NCBI RefSeq assembly: GCF_011745145.1
Contig: NZ_CP050191.1
Location: 3,446,804 to 3,510,803, forward strand
From: Mycobacterium sp. DL440
GTDB lineage: Bacteria; Actinomycetota; Actinomycetes; Mycobacteriales; Mycobacteriaceae
Length of the DNA: 64,000 nt
Reading direction: 5' to 3'
The position numbers and the translations under genes are program-made. Under the pieces are notes generated by a model. The model had not been told where the DNA came from, searched no databases, and worked only from the letters and a program-made list of their open reading frames with translations. Each line of letters opens with the position of its first letter. Positions within the stretch are counted from its first letter, which is position 1. Shown here piece after piece: positions 49,268 through 58,531 of this stretch.

Positions 49268-50626
49268 TCAGGCCCGATGCCCGCTGACGTGGGCACCGGC
49301 CTCTCGCGGCAGTCGCACCGTCGCGACCATGGTCAGCGCCAGCAACACGCCCAGGATCAGGTAAGTCAGCGAATACGAGCTCCACTGACTGAGCAGCAGC
49401 GCCGCCACCGCGATGCCGAGCCCGGCCGCCAGCTCCTGCACCGAGGCATTGAGCGTGTTGGCGTGCGTCAGATGCTCCCCGTCGACGTCCGAGAACGCCA
49501 GACTGTTGTAGGCGGTGAAGCCGATGGACCGTAGTGCCCCGCTCAGATAGAGGACGACTGCCATCGCCGCCAGCGGCAACCCCGGCCGCAGCGCGGCCAG
49601 CAGGCCGAAACATGCGACCGAAGCCAGCCCGTTGACCAAGAGCACGGTCCGGATGCCGAACCGGCGCATCAACGGTGTGGTCACCGGCTTGATGGTCAGA
49701 TTCCCGGCGAACAGCGCGGCCACCATGACGCCCGCCGCCAGCGGCGTCCAGCCAAACTCCAGCTGGAACTGCAGCGGCAGCAGGAACGGCACCGCCGTGA
49801 TCACCAGGCGGTACAGCGACCCCGCCACCACCGTGATCCGCAGCGTATGCACCCGCAGCACCCGCAACTGCACCAGCGGGGCCGACGCGGTGAGCAGTCG
49901 CCACACCGCGCCGACGAGCAGCAGGACCGCCGCGGCACCGCACCCGGTGACCAGTCCCCAGTCGGTCCCCGAGACCCGGACATTCTCCAGTGCGATCAGT
50001 GCCGCAGCAATCCCTGAACCGAGCGCCAGCAATCCCGGCCAATCCAGCGATCGGACCGTGGGCTGCGGCTCACCGCGGACCAGTTTGACCGCGAGAACGA
50101 TTCCGATCACGCCGATCGGAATGTTGACCGCGAAGATCCACCGCCAGCTGCCCAGCGTCGCGATCGCCCCGCCCAGTACCGGCGCCAGCACCGGCGCGGT
50201 CAGGGCCGGCCAGGTCAGTAGTGCGATGGCCCGGACGAGGTCGGACTTGCCGCTGTGCCGCAACACGGCCAGCCGGCCGACCGGCACCATCATGGCGCCA
50301 CCGACGCCCTGCAGGATCCGCATCAGCACCAGCATCGGCAGCGACATGCTCGCCGCACACCCGAGCGAGGCCAGCGTGAACACCGCGATCGCCCCGATGA
50401 ACACCCGGCGCGTACCGAACCTGTCGGCCAACCATCCGCTGACCGGGATCAGCACCGCCACGGTGACCAGATAGGCCGAGATCGCCACGTTGACGTCGAT
50501 GGCCTCGACGCCGAACGACGAGGCGATCAGCGGGATGGCCGGCGCGATGATCGTGGCATCCAAGATTTCCATGAACAGCGCACCGGCCACCAGCAGCGCC
50601 ATACCCCTTGGGAACGACGGATTCAC
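49268..50626 (-). CDS. MFS transporter, DHA2 family
   Basis: The 452-residue protein has about 14 membrane helices and is of the drug:H+ antiporter-2 type. It has the motif-A loop GWLADRFGTRRVF and motif C region near GAIATLGSWRWIFAVNIPIGV. The GTG at 50626 follows GGGGTAAG; longer frames run into the divergent thioesterase region. The exported compound is unknown; substrate class is a guess (drug, fatty acid or surfactant). Confidence 0.88.
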   Translation of the reverse strand: MNPSFPRGMALLVAGALFMEILDATIIAPAIPLIASSFGVEAIDVNVAISAYLVTVAVLIPVSGWLADRFGTRRVFIGAIAVFTLASLGCAASMSLPMLVLMRILQGVGGAMMVPVGRLAVLRHSGKSDLVRAIALLTWPALTAPVLAPVLGGAIATLGSWRWIFAVNIPIGVIGIVLAVKLVRGEPQPTVRSLDWPGLLALGSGIAAALIALENVRVSGTDWGLVTGCGAAAVLLLVGAVWRLLTASAPLVQLRVLRVHTLRITVVAGSLYRLVITAVPFLLPLQFQLEFGWTPLAAGVMVAALFAGNLTIKPVTTPLMRRFGIRTVLLVNGLASVACFGLLAALRPGLPLAAMAVVLYLSGALRSIGFTAYNSLAFSDVDGEHLTHANTLNASVQELAAGLGIAVAALLLSQWSSYSLTYLILGVLLALTMVATVRLPREAGAHVSGHRA

Positions 50627-50685
50627 GGTGCGCTTACCCCGCAGGTAATTGAGACGCTGACCGCGGGCGACAGACACTGGCAGCC

Positions 50686-51099
50686 ATGAGTATCCAGACC
50701 GGCCCGGCCGTGATGGCGCAGTTTCTGCCCCAGTCGCCCTTTGTGACCAAACTCGGGATCGTCGCCGAGACACTGGAAAGCCCCGAAGTCCGGCTGCGGC
50801 TGCCGTGGGACCCCTCGAACATCACGATCGCCGACATGGTGCACGGCGGTGCGATCGCGGCGTTGGCCGATGTCACGGTGATGGCCGCGGCCTGGGCCCG
50901 GGCCGAGGTTCCGGATTCGCTTCGCGGAGTGACGGTCTCGATGTCGATCAGCTATCTGGCACCGGCACGGGCCACCGATCTGATCAGCCTCGGGCGGGTG
51001 CTGCGCCAGGGCAGGTCCCTGGTGAACTGTGACGTCGATATCGTCACACCCGACGGCGAGGCGGTGGCCAAGGCCCTCGGGACGTACAAGGTGGGGTGA
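50686..51099 (+). CDS. PaaI-type hotdog-fold thioesterase
   Basis: The 137-residue hotdog-fold thioesterase is of the PaaI/4HBT type, with the catalytic-helix pattern DMVHGGAIAALADVTVMAAA and the substrate strand MSISYLAPARATD. The Asp in ALADV is the probable catalytic acid. It is divergent from the MFS gene and convergent with canA. The acyl-CoA substrate is unknown. Confidence 0.9.
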   Translation: MSIQTGPAVMAQFLPQSPFVTKLGIVAETLESPEVRLRLPWDPSNITIADMVHGGAIAALADVTVMAAAWARAEVPDSLRGVTVSMSISYLAPARATDLISLGRVLRQGRSLVNCDVDIVTPDGEAVAKALGTYKVG

Positions 51100-51150
51100 G
51101 CGGGCACCGAGAGTCAGGTGTGGTGGTCGCGACGCACTGACGAGGCATCC

Positions 51151-51642
51151 TCACAGCGTGACCTCGTTGAGCTTGCCGGTGGCGACGTCGAAGATGAAGC
51201 CGCGCAACGATTCATGCTTGGTGACGAACGGGCTGGCCTCGATGCGGCGCAACGACTGACGCACGTCCTCGGCCAGGTCGACGAAGGACTCGGCGGCCCA
51301 GTTCGGCTTGATTCCGGTGTCGTCCTGGATCTGCTGTTTGAACCCGTCATCGGTGAAGGTCAGCATGCCGCAATCGGTGTGGTGGATCAGGATGATCTCC
51401 TTGGTCCCCAGCAGCCGTTGGCTGATCGCAAGCGACCGGATCTCGTCGTCGGTGATGACACCGCCGGCATTGCGGATCACGTGCGCCTCACCGTCCCCCA
51501 AGCCGAGGATCCGGTAGACGTCCAGCCTGGCGTCCATGCACGCGACCACCGCAACGTGCTTGCTGGGCGGCAACGGCAACGGCCCGGAAAAGGTCGTGGC
51601 ATAGACCTCGTTGTTGGCCAGGTACTGGTCGGTGACAGACAT
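51151..51642 (-). CDS. canA: Beta-class carbonic anhydrase
   Basis: The enzyme interconverts CO2 and bicarbonate. The 163-residue protein shows the zinc ligands Cys35, His88 and Cys91 (AVVACMDARL, IHHTDCGM) and the Asp37-Arg39 dyad, numbered exactly as in M. tuberculosis Rv1284. Its closeness to cysDN and oppBCD matches Rv1283c-Rv1285. A TAGCGT box ends 6 nt before the ATG, so the mRNA may be leaderless. Confidence 0.95.
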   Translation of the reverse strand: MSVTDQYLANNEVYATTFSGPLPLPPSKHVAVVACMDARLDVYRILGLGDGEAHVIRNAGGVITDDEIRSLAISQRLLGTKEIILIHHTDCGMLTFTDDGFKQQIQDDTGIKPNWAAESFVDLAEDVRQSLRRIEASPFVTKHESLRGFIFDVATGKLNEVTL

Positions 51643-51706
51643 GAATCGACGCTAACCCGAGCCGTCACCCAGGGCCAGAGGCAGAATCAGGCTGAGCCGA
51701 TGGGGT

Positions 51707-51761
51707 GCCCAGGCGGCGGCCGTCCTGCCGGGGGGATATGGACGGCCGCCGCGGTCTGGGC
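51707..51761 (-). terminator. Strong hairpin after the first GT39 gene
   Basis: A 13-bp perfect stem GCGGCGGCCGTCC/GGACGGCCGCCGC is extended by GCCCAG/CTGGGC beyond a 3-nt bulge, with a 14-nt loop. It begins 1 bp after the stop of the glycosyltransferase on the minus strand and probably ends that operon. Confidence 0.75.
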
Positions 51762-51762
51762 G

Positions 51763-53703
51763 TCAGGCGACAGGCGCCGACAGGTCGTAGACCGGGACCT
51801 CACCGACCACGCTCTTGGTGAAGTGTTCTTTCACCCAGGTGGTGATCTCCCCCGAGCTGCCCCCGGGGTCGCGCGGCGGTCCACCTCGACCTCCCTCGGG
51901 TCGATCAAGGAAGTAACGGACCTGGCCGTCGGCGACATACTGCTGGAACTGCGCGAGTGTGGGCGAGTCGTCGCTGCCGGTGAATCCGCCGATTGCCATC
52001 AACGACTCCCCCGTCTTGAGTTCGAGATCGCTGACCAGCATCGAGCCCACGCTCGCTGCGGCCCAACGACCGTCTGCACCCGCGATCAGCTCGGCCAGCG
52101 CCGGATCGTCGGCGCGCCCGAAGCCCCCGGGCCCGCCCGGACCGCCGCCCGGCCCACCGAACCCCATGTCGCGGTTGGGGCCCGAGGTGGCCATCGGCCC
52201 ACCGCCGTGAACCTTGGCCACCGTCTCGATGGTGTAGGCCGCGGTCGCGGCGAGTCCGAAGACCATGGCCGCCAGCGCCACAGCGGCCGGCAGCTTGCCC
52301 GGCCGCTGGGCGACGAAGGCCATGGCAATCGCGGTCAACACTGAGCCGATCAACACGATCCAGCGCAACGCCGGCAACCAGTCCGGAGTCCGGTTCAGTA
52401 GTACGAATGCCCACACCCCGGTACCGGCCAGCATGGCGGCCAGAACCACGCGAGCCGCGAGTCGTGCACGCACACGCCATAATTCGACGACGGATATGCC
52501 CACCACTGCGGCGACCCCGGGCGCCAGCGCCACGGTGTAATAGGGGTGGATGATCCCGTCCATGAAGCTGAACACCACCGCGGTGACCAGCATCCAGCCA
52601 CCCCACATCAGCAGACCGGCCCGCGGGCTCGCCGTCCGCGCCGTGCGCCGGGTCAGCCACAGCGCGGCGACCAGTCCGAGCAGCGCGGCAGGCAACAGCC
52701 ACGAGGCTTCAGTGCCCATCGACATTCCGAACATCCGGCCGATGCCCGGGTCACCGCCGAACATCAGGTTGGCACCACCGCCGGGCCCGTGACCGAACCC
52801 GGGACCGGGCCCGCCCGGGCCGGAACCGTGGCCGGGCCCTGGGCCCTCCTGGCCCAGGATGCGTTGCAGCCCGTTGTAGCCGAATGCCAGTTGCAACAGG
52901 CTGTTGTCTGTCGATCCGGCGATGTAGGGCCGCGAGTCCGCCGGCCACAGCGCCACCAGCGCGATGTACCAGCCTGACGAGACGATCATCGTCGCCGCAC
53001 CGATCAGCAGGGTGCCCAATCGTTTCCACACGCCGACCACCGGCGCGGCGACGAGGAACATCAGGGCCAGCCCGGGCACGACCAGGAAGGCCTGCAGCAT
53101 CTTGGTCAGGAAGGCGAAACCGAGTGCACACCCCGCCAATGCCACCCATCCCGCGCTGGCCCTCGCCGACACCGGACCGACCGCACGGACCATGAAGTAG
53201 GCCGCCAGCACCAACAGCAGCACCAGCAGTGCATCGGGATTGTTGTAGCGGAACATCGAGGCCGCCACCGGTGTCAGTGCCAATGCAGTACCGGCGATCA
53301 GGCCGGCGCCGGGGCCGCTGGTGCGCCGCACGGTGGCATAGAGCAGTGCCACCGCACCCACACCCATCAACGCCTGCGGCAGCAACATGGTGAACTCGTT
53401 GAAGCCGAACAGCCGGCCCGACAACCCCATCGCCCACATCGCGGCCGGCGGTTTGTCCACTGTGATGGCATTGCCGGCATCCAGCGATCCGAACAGCCAG
53501 GCCTTCCAGGACTGGGTGCCGGCCTGGGCGGCGGCGGCGTAGTAGCTGTTGGCCCACCCCGAGGAACCGAGCCCCCAGAGGTAGAGCACCGCTGTGCCGA
53601 CCAGCAGAGCCCAGTAGGAGGGGCGAATCCAGCGCGGTGTCAACGCATTCGGTGATTCCGCAGACTTCGTGGCGATGTCGGGTGCCGCGTCGACGATGGT
53701 CAT
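51763..53703 (-). CDS. GT39/ArnT-like glycosyltransferase with Gly/Pro-rich loop (YkcB type)
   Basis: This polytopic membrane GT-C enzyme (646 residues, about 12 helices) uses a polyprenyl-phosphate sugar and acts on the outer face. The first loop has SGWANSYYAAAAQAG and DAGNAITVDKPPAAMW near residues 75-90, the usual region of the catalytic acid. A 26-residue Gly/Pro-rich stretch at about 286-311 (GPGPGHGSGPGGPGPG) is absent from the paralogue at 55042. The soluble C-terminal domain (about 500-646) carries a second Gly-rich segment and matches the YkcA/B-like C-terminal type. It overlaps the GT2 gene by 4 bp. Confidence 0.9.
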   Translation of the reverse strand: MTIVDAAPDIATKSAESPNALTPRWIRPSYWALLVGTAVLYLWGLGSSGWANSYYAAAAQAGTQSWKAWLFGSLDAGNAITVDKPPAAMWAMGLSGRLFGFNEFTMLLPQALMGVGAVALLYATVRRTSGPGAGLIAGTALALTPVAASMFRYNNPDALLVLLLVLAAYFMVRAVGPVSARASAGWVALAGCALGFAFLTKMLQAFLVVPGLALMFLVAAPVVGVWKRLGTLLIGAATMIVSSGWYIALVALWPADSRPYIAGSTDNSLLQLAFGYNGLQRILGQEGPGPGHGSGPGGPGPGFGHGPGGGANLMFGGDPGIGRMFGMSMGTEASWLLPAALLGLVAALWLTRRTARTASPRAGLLMWGGWMLVTAVVFSFMDGIIHPYYTVALAPGVAAVVGISVVELWRVRARLAARVVLAAMLAGTGVWAFVLLNRTPDWLPALRWIVLIGSVLTAIAMAFVAQRPGKLPAAVALAAMVFGLAATAAYTIETVAKVHGGGPMATSGPNRDMGFGGPGGGPGGPGGFGRADDPALAELIAGADGRWAAASVGSMLVSDLELKTGESLMAIGGFTGSDDSPTLAQFQQYVADGQVRYFLDRPEGGRGGPPRDPGGSSGEITTWVKEHFTKSVVGEVPVYDLSAPVA

Positions 53704-54986
53704 AGTCCTGTCCCTCGATTCGGCCCGGTGGCCCGCCGCGTCCGCGAAGGATGGAATACCCACCCGCGCAACAGGACGAAACGCACCACGGTGGCCAGCA
53801 GATTGGCTGCCACCAACACCGCGAGTTCGACGCCGCGGTGCGGTACGGGCGCCACGACGTGCAGCAGCCCGAGTGATCCGCTGGTGATGGTCAGCGCGAT
53901 CCCGAACACCGTAAGGCCCTCGAGGTGATGGCGGGTGGCGTTGCCCGACCCGGCGATCCCGAAGGTGAATCGACGGTTGGCTGCAGTGTTTCCGATCGCG
54001 GTCACCAACAGGGCGATCAGGTTGGCCGCTTGTGCGCCGACACCGGCCCGCATCGCGGTGAACAACAACAGGTAGGCGAGCGTGGAGACCACACCGACCG
54101 CGCCGAAGCGGACCACCTGACGCAATAGCGACCCTGGGGCGGCCGACTTCCGCGATGACCCGAGCTGCGCAGCAATCGTGTTCACCGGAATCGAGCCGTT
54201 GGCGAACCCACGCAGCAACCGGCCGATGCCCTTGAGGTCGGCGGCGGCGGTGGCGACGATGTCCACCCGGCTGTCCGGATCGTCCACCCAGTCCACCGGA
54301 ACCTCGTGAATGCGCAGCCCGCTGCGTTCGGCCAGCACCAGCAGCTCGGTGTCGAAGAACCACCCGGTGTCGGCAACATGGGGCAGCAACCGGCGGGCGA
54401 CATCGGCCCGAATCGCCTTGAAACCACACTGTGCATCCGAGAACCTCGCCGCCAGAGCCGATTTCAGGATCAGGTTATAGCAGCGCGAGATGAACTCGCG
54501 CTTGGCGCCGCGGACCACCCGTGAGCCGCGGCCCAGCCGGGTGCCGATGGCCAGATCGGAGTGGCCGGAGATCAGCGGTGCCACCAACGGCGCAAGCGCG
54601 GCCAGGTCGGTGGACAGATCGACGTCCATGTAGGCGAGCACCGGTGCGTCCGAGGTCGACCACACCGCGCGCAGTGCCCGTCCGCGCCCCTTCTCCTCCA
54701 GCCGGACCACCCGCACGCCATCGAGTTCGGCGGCCAGTTCGGCGGCGATCCGTGGGGTTTCGTCGATGCTGGCGTTGTCGGCGATGGTGATGCGGACCGG
54801 CACCGCGAAGTTCTCGGCGAGATACCGGTGCAGCCGGCGCACCGAATGGGCGAGTACGGCCTGCTCGTTGTACACCGGCACGACGATGTCGAGCACCGGA
54901 ACTCCGGCCTCTCGGGCGGCGAGTGTGGCGTTGGGCCGCGACGCGAACTGAAAACGCTGCTCGGGTTCTTCGACCAAAGTTGTCAT
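53700..54986 (-). CDS. GT2 glycosyltransferase with C-terminal GtrA domain
   Basis: The 428-residue fusion begins with a DPM1-like GT2 domain (about 30-265) carrying VVPVYNEQAVL, DVDLSTDL and DAQCGFKA. This is followed by a four-helix GtrA domain (about 290-420) with FGAVGVVSTLAYLLLF. GT2 makes polyprenyl-phosphate sugar on the inside and GtrA-like proteins help flip or use it. It sits between two GT39 genes, so it probably provides the lipid-linked sugar for both. The ATG at 54986 fits the domain start. Confidence 0.92.
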   Translation of the reverse strand: MTTLVEEPEQRFQFASRPNATLAAREAGVPVLDIVVPVYNEQAVLAHSVRRLHRYLAENFAVPVRITIADNASIDETPRIAAELAAELDGVRVVRLEEKGRGRALRAVWSTSDAPVLAYMDVDLSTDLAALAPLVAPLISGHSDLAIGTRLGRGSRVVRGAKREFISRCYNLILKSALAARFSDAQCGFKAIRADVARRLLPHVADTGWFFDTELLVLAERSGLRIHEVPVDWVDDPDSRVDIVATAAADLKGIGRLLRGFANGSIPVNTIAAQLGSSRKSAAPGSLLRQVVRFGAVGVVSTLAYLLLFTAMRAGVGAQAANLIALLVTAIGNTAANRRFTFGIAGSGNATRHHLEGLTVFGIALTITSGSLGLLHVVAPVPHRGVELAVLVAANLLATVVRFVLLRGWVFHPSRTRRATGPNRGTGL

Positions 54987-55041
54987 GAGTTCATCGTTCT
55001 CCGCAGGCTTGTGATCCGGGTGGGGCGAAGCTATGCGCCGG

Positions 55042-56910
55042 CTATGTGTTCGTCGCACGCTGAGTCAGGTCGTAGATGGTGACGCCGTCGACGGTGACCG
55101 GGTTGTAGTGGGCCTGGACCCATTCCGCGATCTTGGTGGCCGCTTGACTGCCGCTGGGGGTGTGCCCGCCGAACCCGCCGGCCATGATGCGGGATCGGAT
55201 GAAGTAGTGGACGGCGCCGTCATCGACGAGGCGCTGGAACTCCTGAAGCGTGGGCGCGGGATCGGTGCCGTTGAAGCCCCCGACCGCCATCACCGGTGCG
55301 CGGGTGGCCAATTGATAACCCGCGGCATTCGACGAACCCACCACGGCCGCCGCCCACTGGTAGCGGTCGGCATCGGCTGCCAGCGTCGCGGTCACCGTCG
55401 GCCCGGGTTCGGGGGCCGCGAACATCCCCCCGAATCCGCCACCACCGCGTGATGGACCGACGGACGGTATCGCCCCAGTGTGCGCGCTGGCCGCGGTGGC
55501 GATCGAATACGCGGCCGGACCGGCCAGGCAGGCCGCGGCCGCCAGCATCGCCGTCACCCGCACCATCGGGCGCTGCAACCGCCCCACCACGAGCAACAGT
55601 GCCGCGGCTCCCACGCCGACCACTGCCACCGCAGCCCGCAGCCACAGATACGCATCGCCGTTGCGGGCCAAGAGCACCGCGGCCAGGATCGCGGTCACCA
55701 GCACCGCACCCGACATTGCCGTGGCGGAGCGGATGTCGGCACGGTGCCCCCATAGCAGCGTGGCGCCGATGCCGATGACCGCACCGATGGCGGGGGCCAG
55801 CGCCACGGTGTAGTAGGGATGGACGATGCCGTTCATGAAGCTGAACACCACGCCGGTAACCAAAAGCCAACCGCCCCACAGGAGGAGAGCGGCGCGGGTC
55901 GGGTCCGTGCGGGCGGCCCGGCGGGTCAGGTAGAGGCCGGCCAACAGACAGATCAGCGCCGCGGGCAGCAGCCAGCCGATGTCGGCGCCCATCTGCGATC
56001 CGAACAACCGGCCCGGCCCGACATCGAAGTTGAGGTTGCCCAGGCCACCGGTTTCGTCGCCGGTGAGCCGGCCCAAACCGTTGTAGCCCAAGGCCAATTC
56101 GACGATGCTGTCGTGCTGCGAACCACCGATGTAGGGCCGCGACGAGGCCGGCCAAAGCTCCACCAACACCAGATACCAGCCACCGCTGACGACCATGGCG
56201 GCCCCGGCGGTGACGACGTCGAGCACACGCCGGCCCAGCGGGCGGTCCCCCGCGATCAGCGCCGCTGCGGCGAAGGCGGGCAGCACCAGGAACACCTGCA
56301 GCATCTTGGCCAGGAAACCGAAGCCGAGCGCAACCCCTGCTCCGACGAACCACCACCGGCTGGCGTCCTTTTCGATTCCGCGCTGCACGCAGTACGCCGC
56401 CACCACGAGCAGCAGCACCAGAAGCGCATCGGGATTGTTGAACCGGAAGATCAACGCGGCCACCGGCGTCAGCGCCAGCACCGTGCCGGCCAACAGCCCG
56501 GCCCACGGTCCGGCCGCCCGGCGCACCGTCGCGTAGAGCACCGCGACCGCACCGACCCCCATCAGCGCCTGCGGCACCAGCACGCTCCACGAACTCAGCC
56601 CGAACAGGCGCACCGAGAGGTCGGTGATCCACAATGCCGCGGGAGTCTTGTCGACGGTGATGGCGTTGCCGGCGTCGCTGGACCCGAACAGCATCGCGGT
56701 CCAGTTCTCGGCGCCGGCCTGTGCGGCGGCCGAGTAGAAGGCGTTCGCCCACCCGCTGCGCGACAGGTTCCACAGATAGAGCACCGCGGTGCCGGCCAGG
56801 AGCACCGCGAACGCGATGCGGTGCGCGATCGGTGTCGGGCGGCGGGGCCTGGAGGAATCGGGCGTTGCCACCTGCACCTCGGCAGCGGGAAGCGCGGCAA
56901 CAAGGGTCAC
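55042..56910 (-). CDS. GT39/ArnT-like glycosyltransferase (YkcB type), paralogue
   Basis: The 622-residue membrane GT-C enzyme is clearly paralogous to the protein at 51763: the same SGWANAFYSAAAQAG, DAGNAITVDKTPAALW, RPYIGGS and VHPYYTVALAP stretches, the same C-terminal soluble domain with APVMAVGGFNGTDPAP. It lacks the Gly/Pro-rich loop (ETGGLGNLNFD at that place). It lies 55 bp upstream of the GT2-GtrA gene and 22 bp downstream of a histidine kinase gene, so all five genes 51763-59261 may be one operon. Confidence 0.9.
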   Translation of the reverse strand: MTLVAALPAAEVQVATPDSSRPRRPTPIAHRIAFAVLLAGTAVLYLWNLSRSGWANAFYSAAAQAGAENWTAMLFGSSDAGNAITVDKTPAALWITDLSVRLFGLSSWSVLVPQALMGVGAVAVLYATVRRAAGPWAGLLAGTVLALTPVAALIFRFNNPDALLVLLLVVAAYCVQRGIEKDASRWWFVGAGVALGFGFLAKMLQVFLVLPAFAAAALIAGDRPLGRRVLDVVTAGAAMVVSGGWYLVLVELWPASSRPYIGGSQHDSIVELALGYNGLGRLTGDETGGLGNLNFDVGPGRLFGSQMGADIGWLLPAALICLLAGLYLTRRAARTDPTRAALLLWGGWLLVTGVVFSFMNGIVHPYYTVALAPAIGAVIGIGATLLWGHRADIRSATAMSGAVLVTAILAAVLLARNGDAYLWLRAAVAVVGVGAAALLLVVGRLQRPMVRVTAMLAAAACLAGPAAYSIATAASAHTGAIPSVGPSRGGGGFGGMFAAPEPGPTVTATLAADADRYQWAAAVVGSSNAAGYQLATRAPVMAVGGFNGTDPAPTLQEFQRLVDDGAVHYFIRSRIMAGGFGGHTPSGSQAATKIAEWVQAHYNPVTVDGVTIYDLTQRATNT

Positions 56911-56932
56911 GTCCCCATCGTTGCCGCGGCCG

Positions 56933-58531
56933 CTAGGTGCCCGATTGGTCCGTCCTGTGCGTGCCCTGTGAGCTCTCGCCCGGCAGCCGCACCACGAACT
57001 CGGTCGACCCCGCTGTACTGCTCACCTCGATGATGCCGCCGTGCGCCTTGACCACCGCGGCCACGATCGCCAAGCCCAACCCGGTGCTGCCCCCGCGCCG
57101 CGAACGCGACGAGTCGCCGCGGGCAAACCGTTCGAACACGTCGGGCAGCAGTGTCGCCGGGATGCCGGGACCGTCGTCTGCGACGGCCAGCAGCACCGCA
57201 CCGGCGTCGGGCTTCAGCGACACCGTGACCGAGGTACCGGGAGGGGTGTGCGTGCGTGCGTTGGCCAGCAGATTCGCCAGCACCTGATGCAGCCTGGCCT
57301 CATCGCCTTCGACCACCACCGGGTTCTCTGGCAGGTCCAGCGACCACTGATGGTCCGGGCCGGCGATGTGGGCGTCGCTCATTGAGTCGACGATCAGCCG
57401 GGACAGATCGACGCTGTCGCGTTCCAGCGGCCGGCCGGCGTCGAGGCGCGCCAGCAACAGCATGTCCTCGACCAGCTGCGTCATCCGCGTCGTCTCGGAC
57501 TCCACCCGGTTCATGGCATGGGCCACGTCGGCGGGCAGGTCATCGCGCTTGCGCTGGGCCAGCTCGGTGTAGCCCCTGATCGCCGCCAGTGGCGTCCTCA
57601 ATTCGTGACTGGCATCGGCGACGAACTGGCGCACCCGGGTCTCACTGGCGTGCCGGACCGACAGCGCGCTGGCGATGCGGTCGAGCATCCGGTTCAGCGA
57701 GGTCCCGAGTTGGCCGACTTCCGTGTGGGCGCTGGCCGGGTCGACCGGCACGATCGGCGTGGGCAACTCGACCTCGCCGCGGTCGAGCTCAAGATCGGCC
57801 ACGCGACGCGCGGCCGCCGAAACGCGTGACAGCGGGGCCAATTGGCGCCGGATGATCAGGGTGCCTGCGGTCGTCGCGGCGATCAGCGCGATCACCGCCA
57901 GCACACAGAACATCCCGAGCACCCACAACAGGGTGTCGTCGACGACGGCGGTCGGCAGCCCGGTCACGATGGTCTGCGGGCCGCCGTGGCGCGGATGCAG
58001 GCCGATCAGCCGGTAGCGGCCCAGCCCGTCGAGGTCGACGGTTTCGGGATCCCGGGTTGCCGGGATCTCGGACAGCTGGACCGCCGCCGCCGCGCTGATC
58101 TCGACCCGGTCCCCCTCAGCGGTGATCACCCCCGCGTCCACCGGCCGGTTCGGCGCCACTACGGCCCCGACGGTGCGTGCGGCCTGCCCCGGTGCGTTGA
58201 GGAATCCGGGACCCGGGCCGTCCTCGGGGTCGAAGGGTACGCGGTGATGACGGTGCATCCCCGGCGGCGGCGGGGTTCCCGGTGGCGGGGGCGGCAATTC
58301 GAAGATGGCTGCCGATCGCCGGCCGCCCTCGATCAGCTGATCGTCGAGCTGGTTCATCAGAAACCGTTGCAGCGCAAACTCTGTCGCCACCCCGATGGTC
58401 GCGCACACCACGGCCAGCAGGACCACCTGGGTGACCACCAACCGGGCGCGCAGCGACCAGGTCCGCGGTGACCACCACCGGGTGGCGCTCGTCGGCCCGG
58501 CCGTCACCTCAGCGCGCGGGCCGGAGGACAT
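56933..58531 (-). CDS. trcS: Sensor histidine kinase, TrcS-like
   Basis: The 532-residue protein has two membrane helices (about 29-50 and 202-222) around an extracytoplasmic domain with a Pro-rich stretch (PPPPPGTPPPPG, near 80-91). Then come a HAMP domain, HisKA with His309 in DASHELRTPLAAIRG, and HATPase with LLANARTHTPPG and VADDGPGIP. The ATG at 58531 overlaps the response-regulator gene by 23 bp; a GTG at 58540 is also possible. TrcS assignment is from the paired regulator and from memory. Confidence 0.9.
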   Translation of the reverse strand: MSSGPRAEVTAGPTSATRWWSPRTWSLRARLVVTQVVLLAVVCATIGVATEFALQRFLMNQLDDQLIEGGRRSAAIFELPPPPPGTPPPPGMHRHHRVPFDPEDGPGPGFLNAPGQAARTVGAVVAPNRPVDAGVITAEGDRVEISAAAAVQLSEIPATRDPETVDLDGLGRYRLIGLHPRHGGPQTIVTGLPTAVVDDTLLWVLGMFCVLAVIALIAATTAGTLIIRRQLAPLSRVSAAARRVADLELDRGEVELPTPIVPVDPASAHTEVGQLGTSLNRMLDRIASALSVRHASETRVRQFVADASHELRTPLAAIRGYTELAQRKRDDLPADVAHAMNRVESETTRMTQLVEDMLLLARLDAGRPLERDSVDLSRLIVDSMSDAHIAGPDHQWSLDLPENPVVVEGDEARLHQVLANLLANARTHTPPGTSVTVSLKPDAGAVLLAVADDGPGIPATLLPDVFERFARGDSSRSRRGGSTGLGLAIVAAVVKAHGGIIEVSSTAGSTEFVVRLPGESSQGTHRTDQSGT

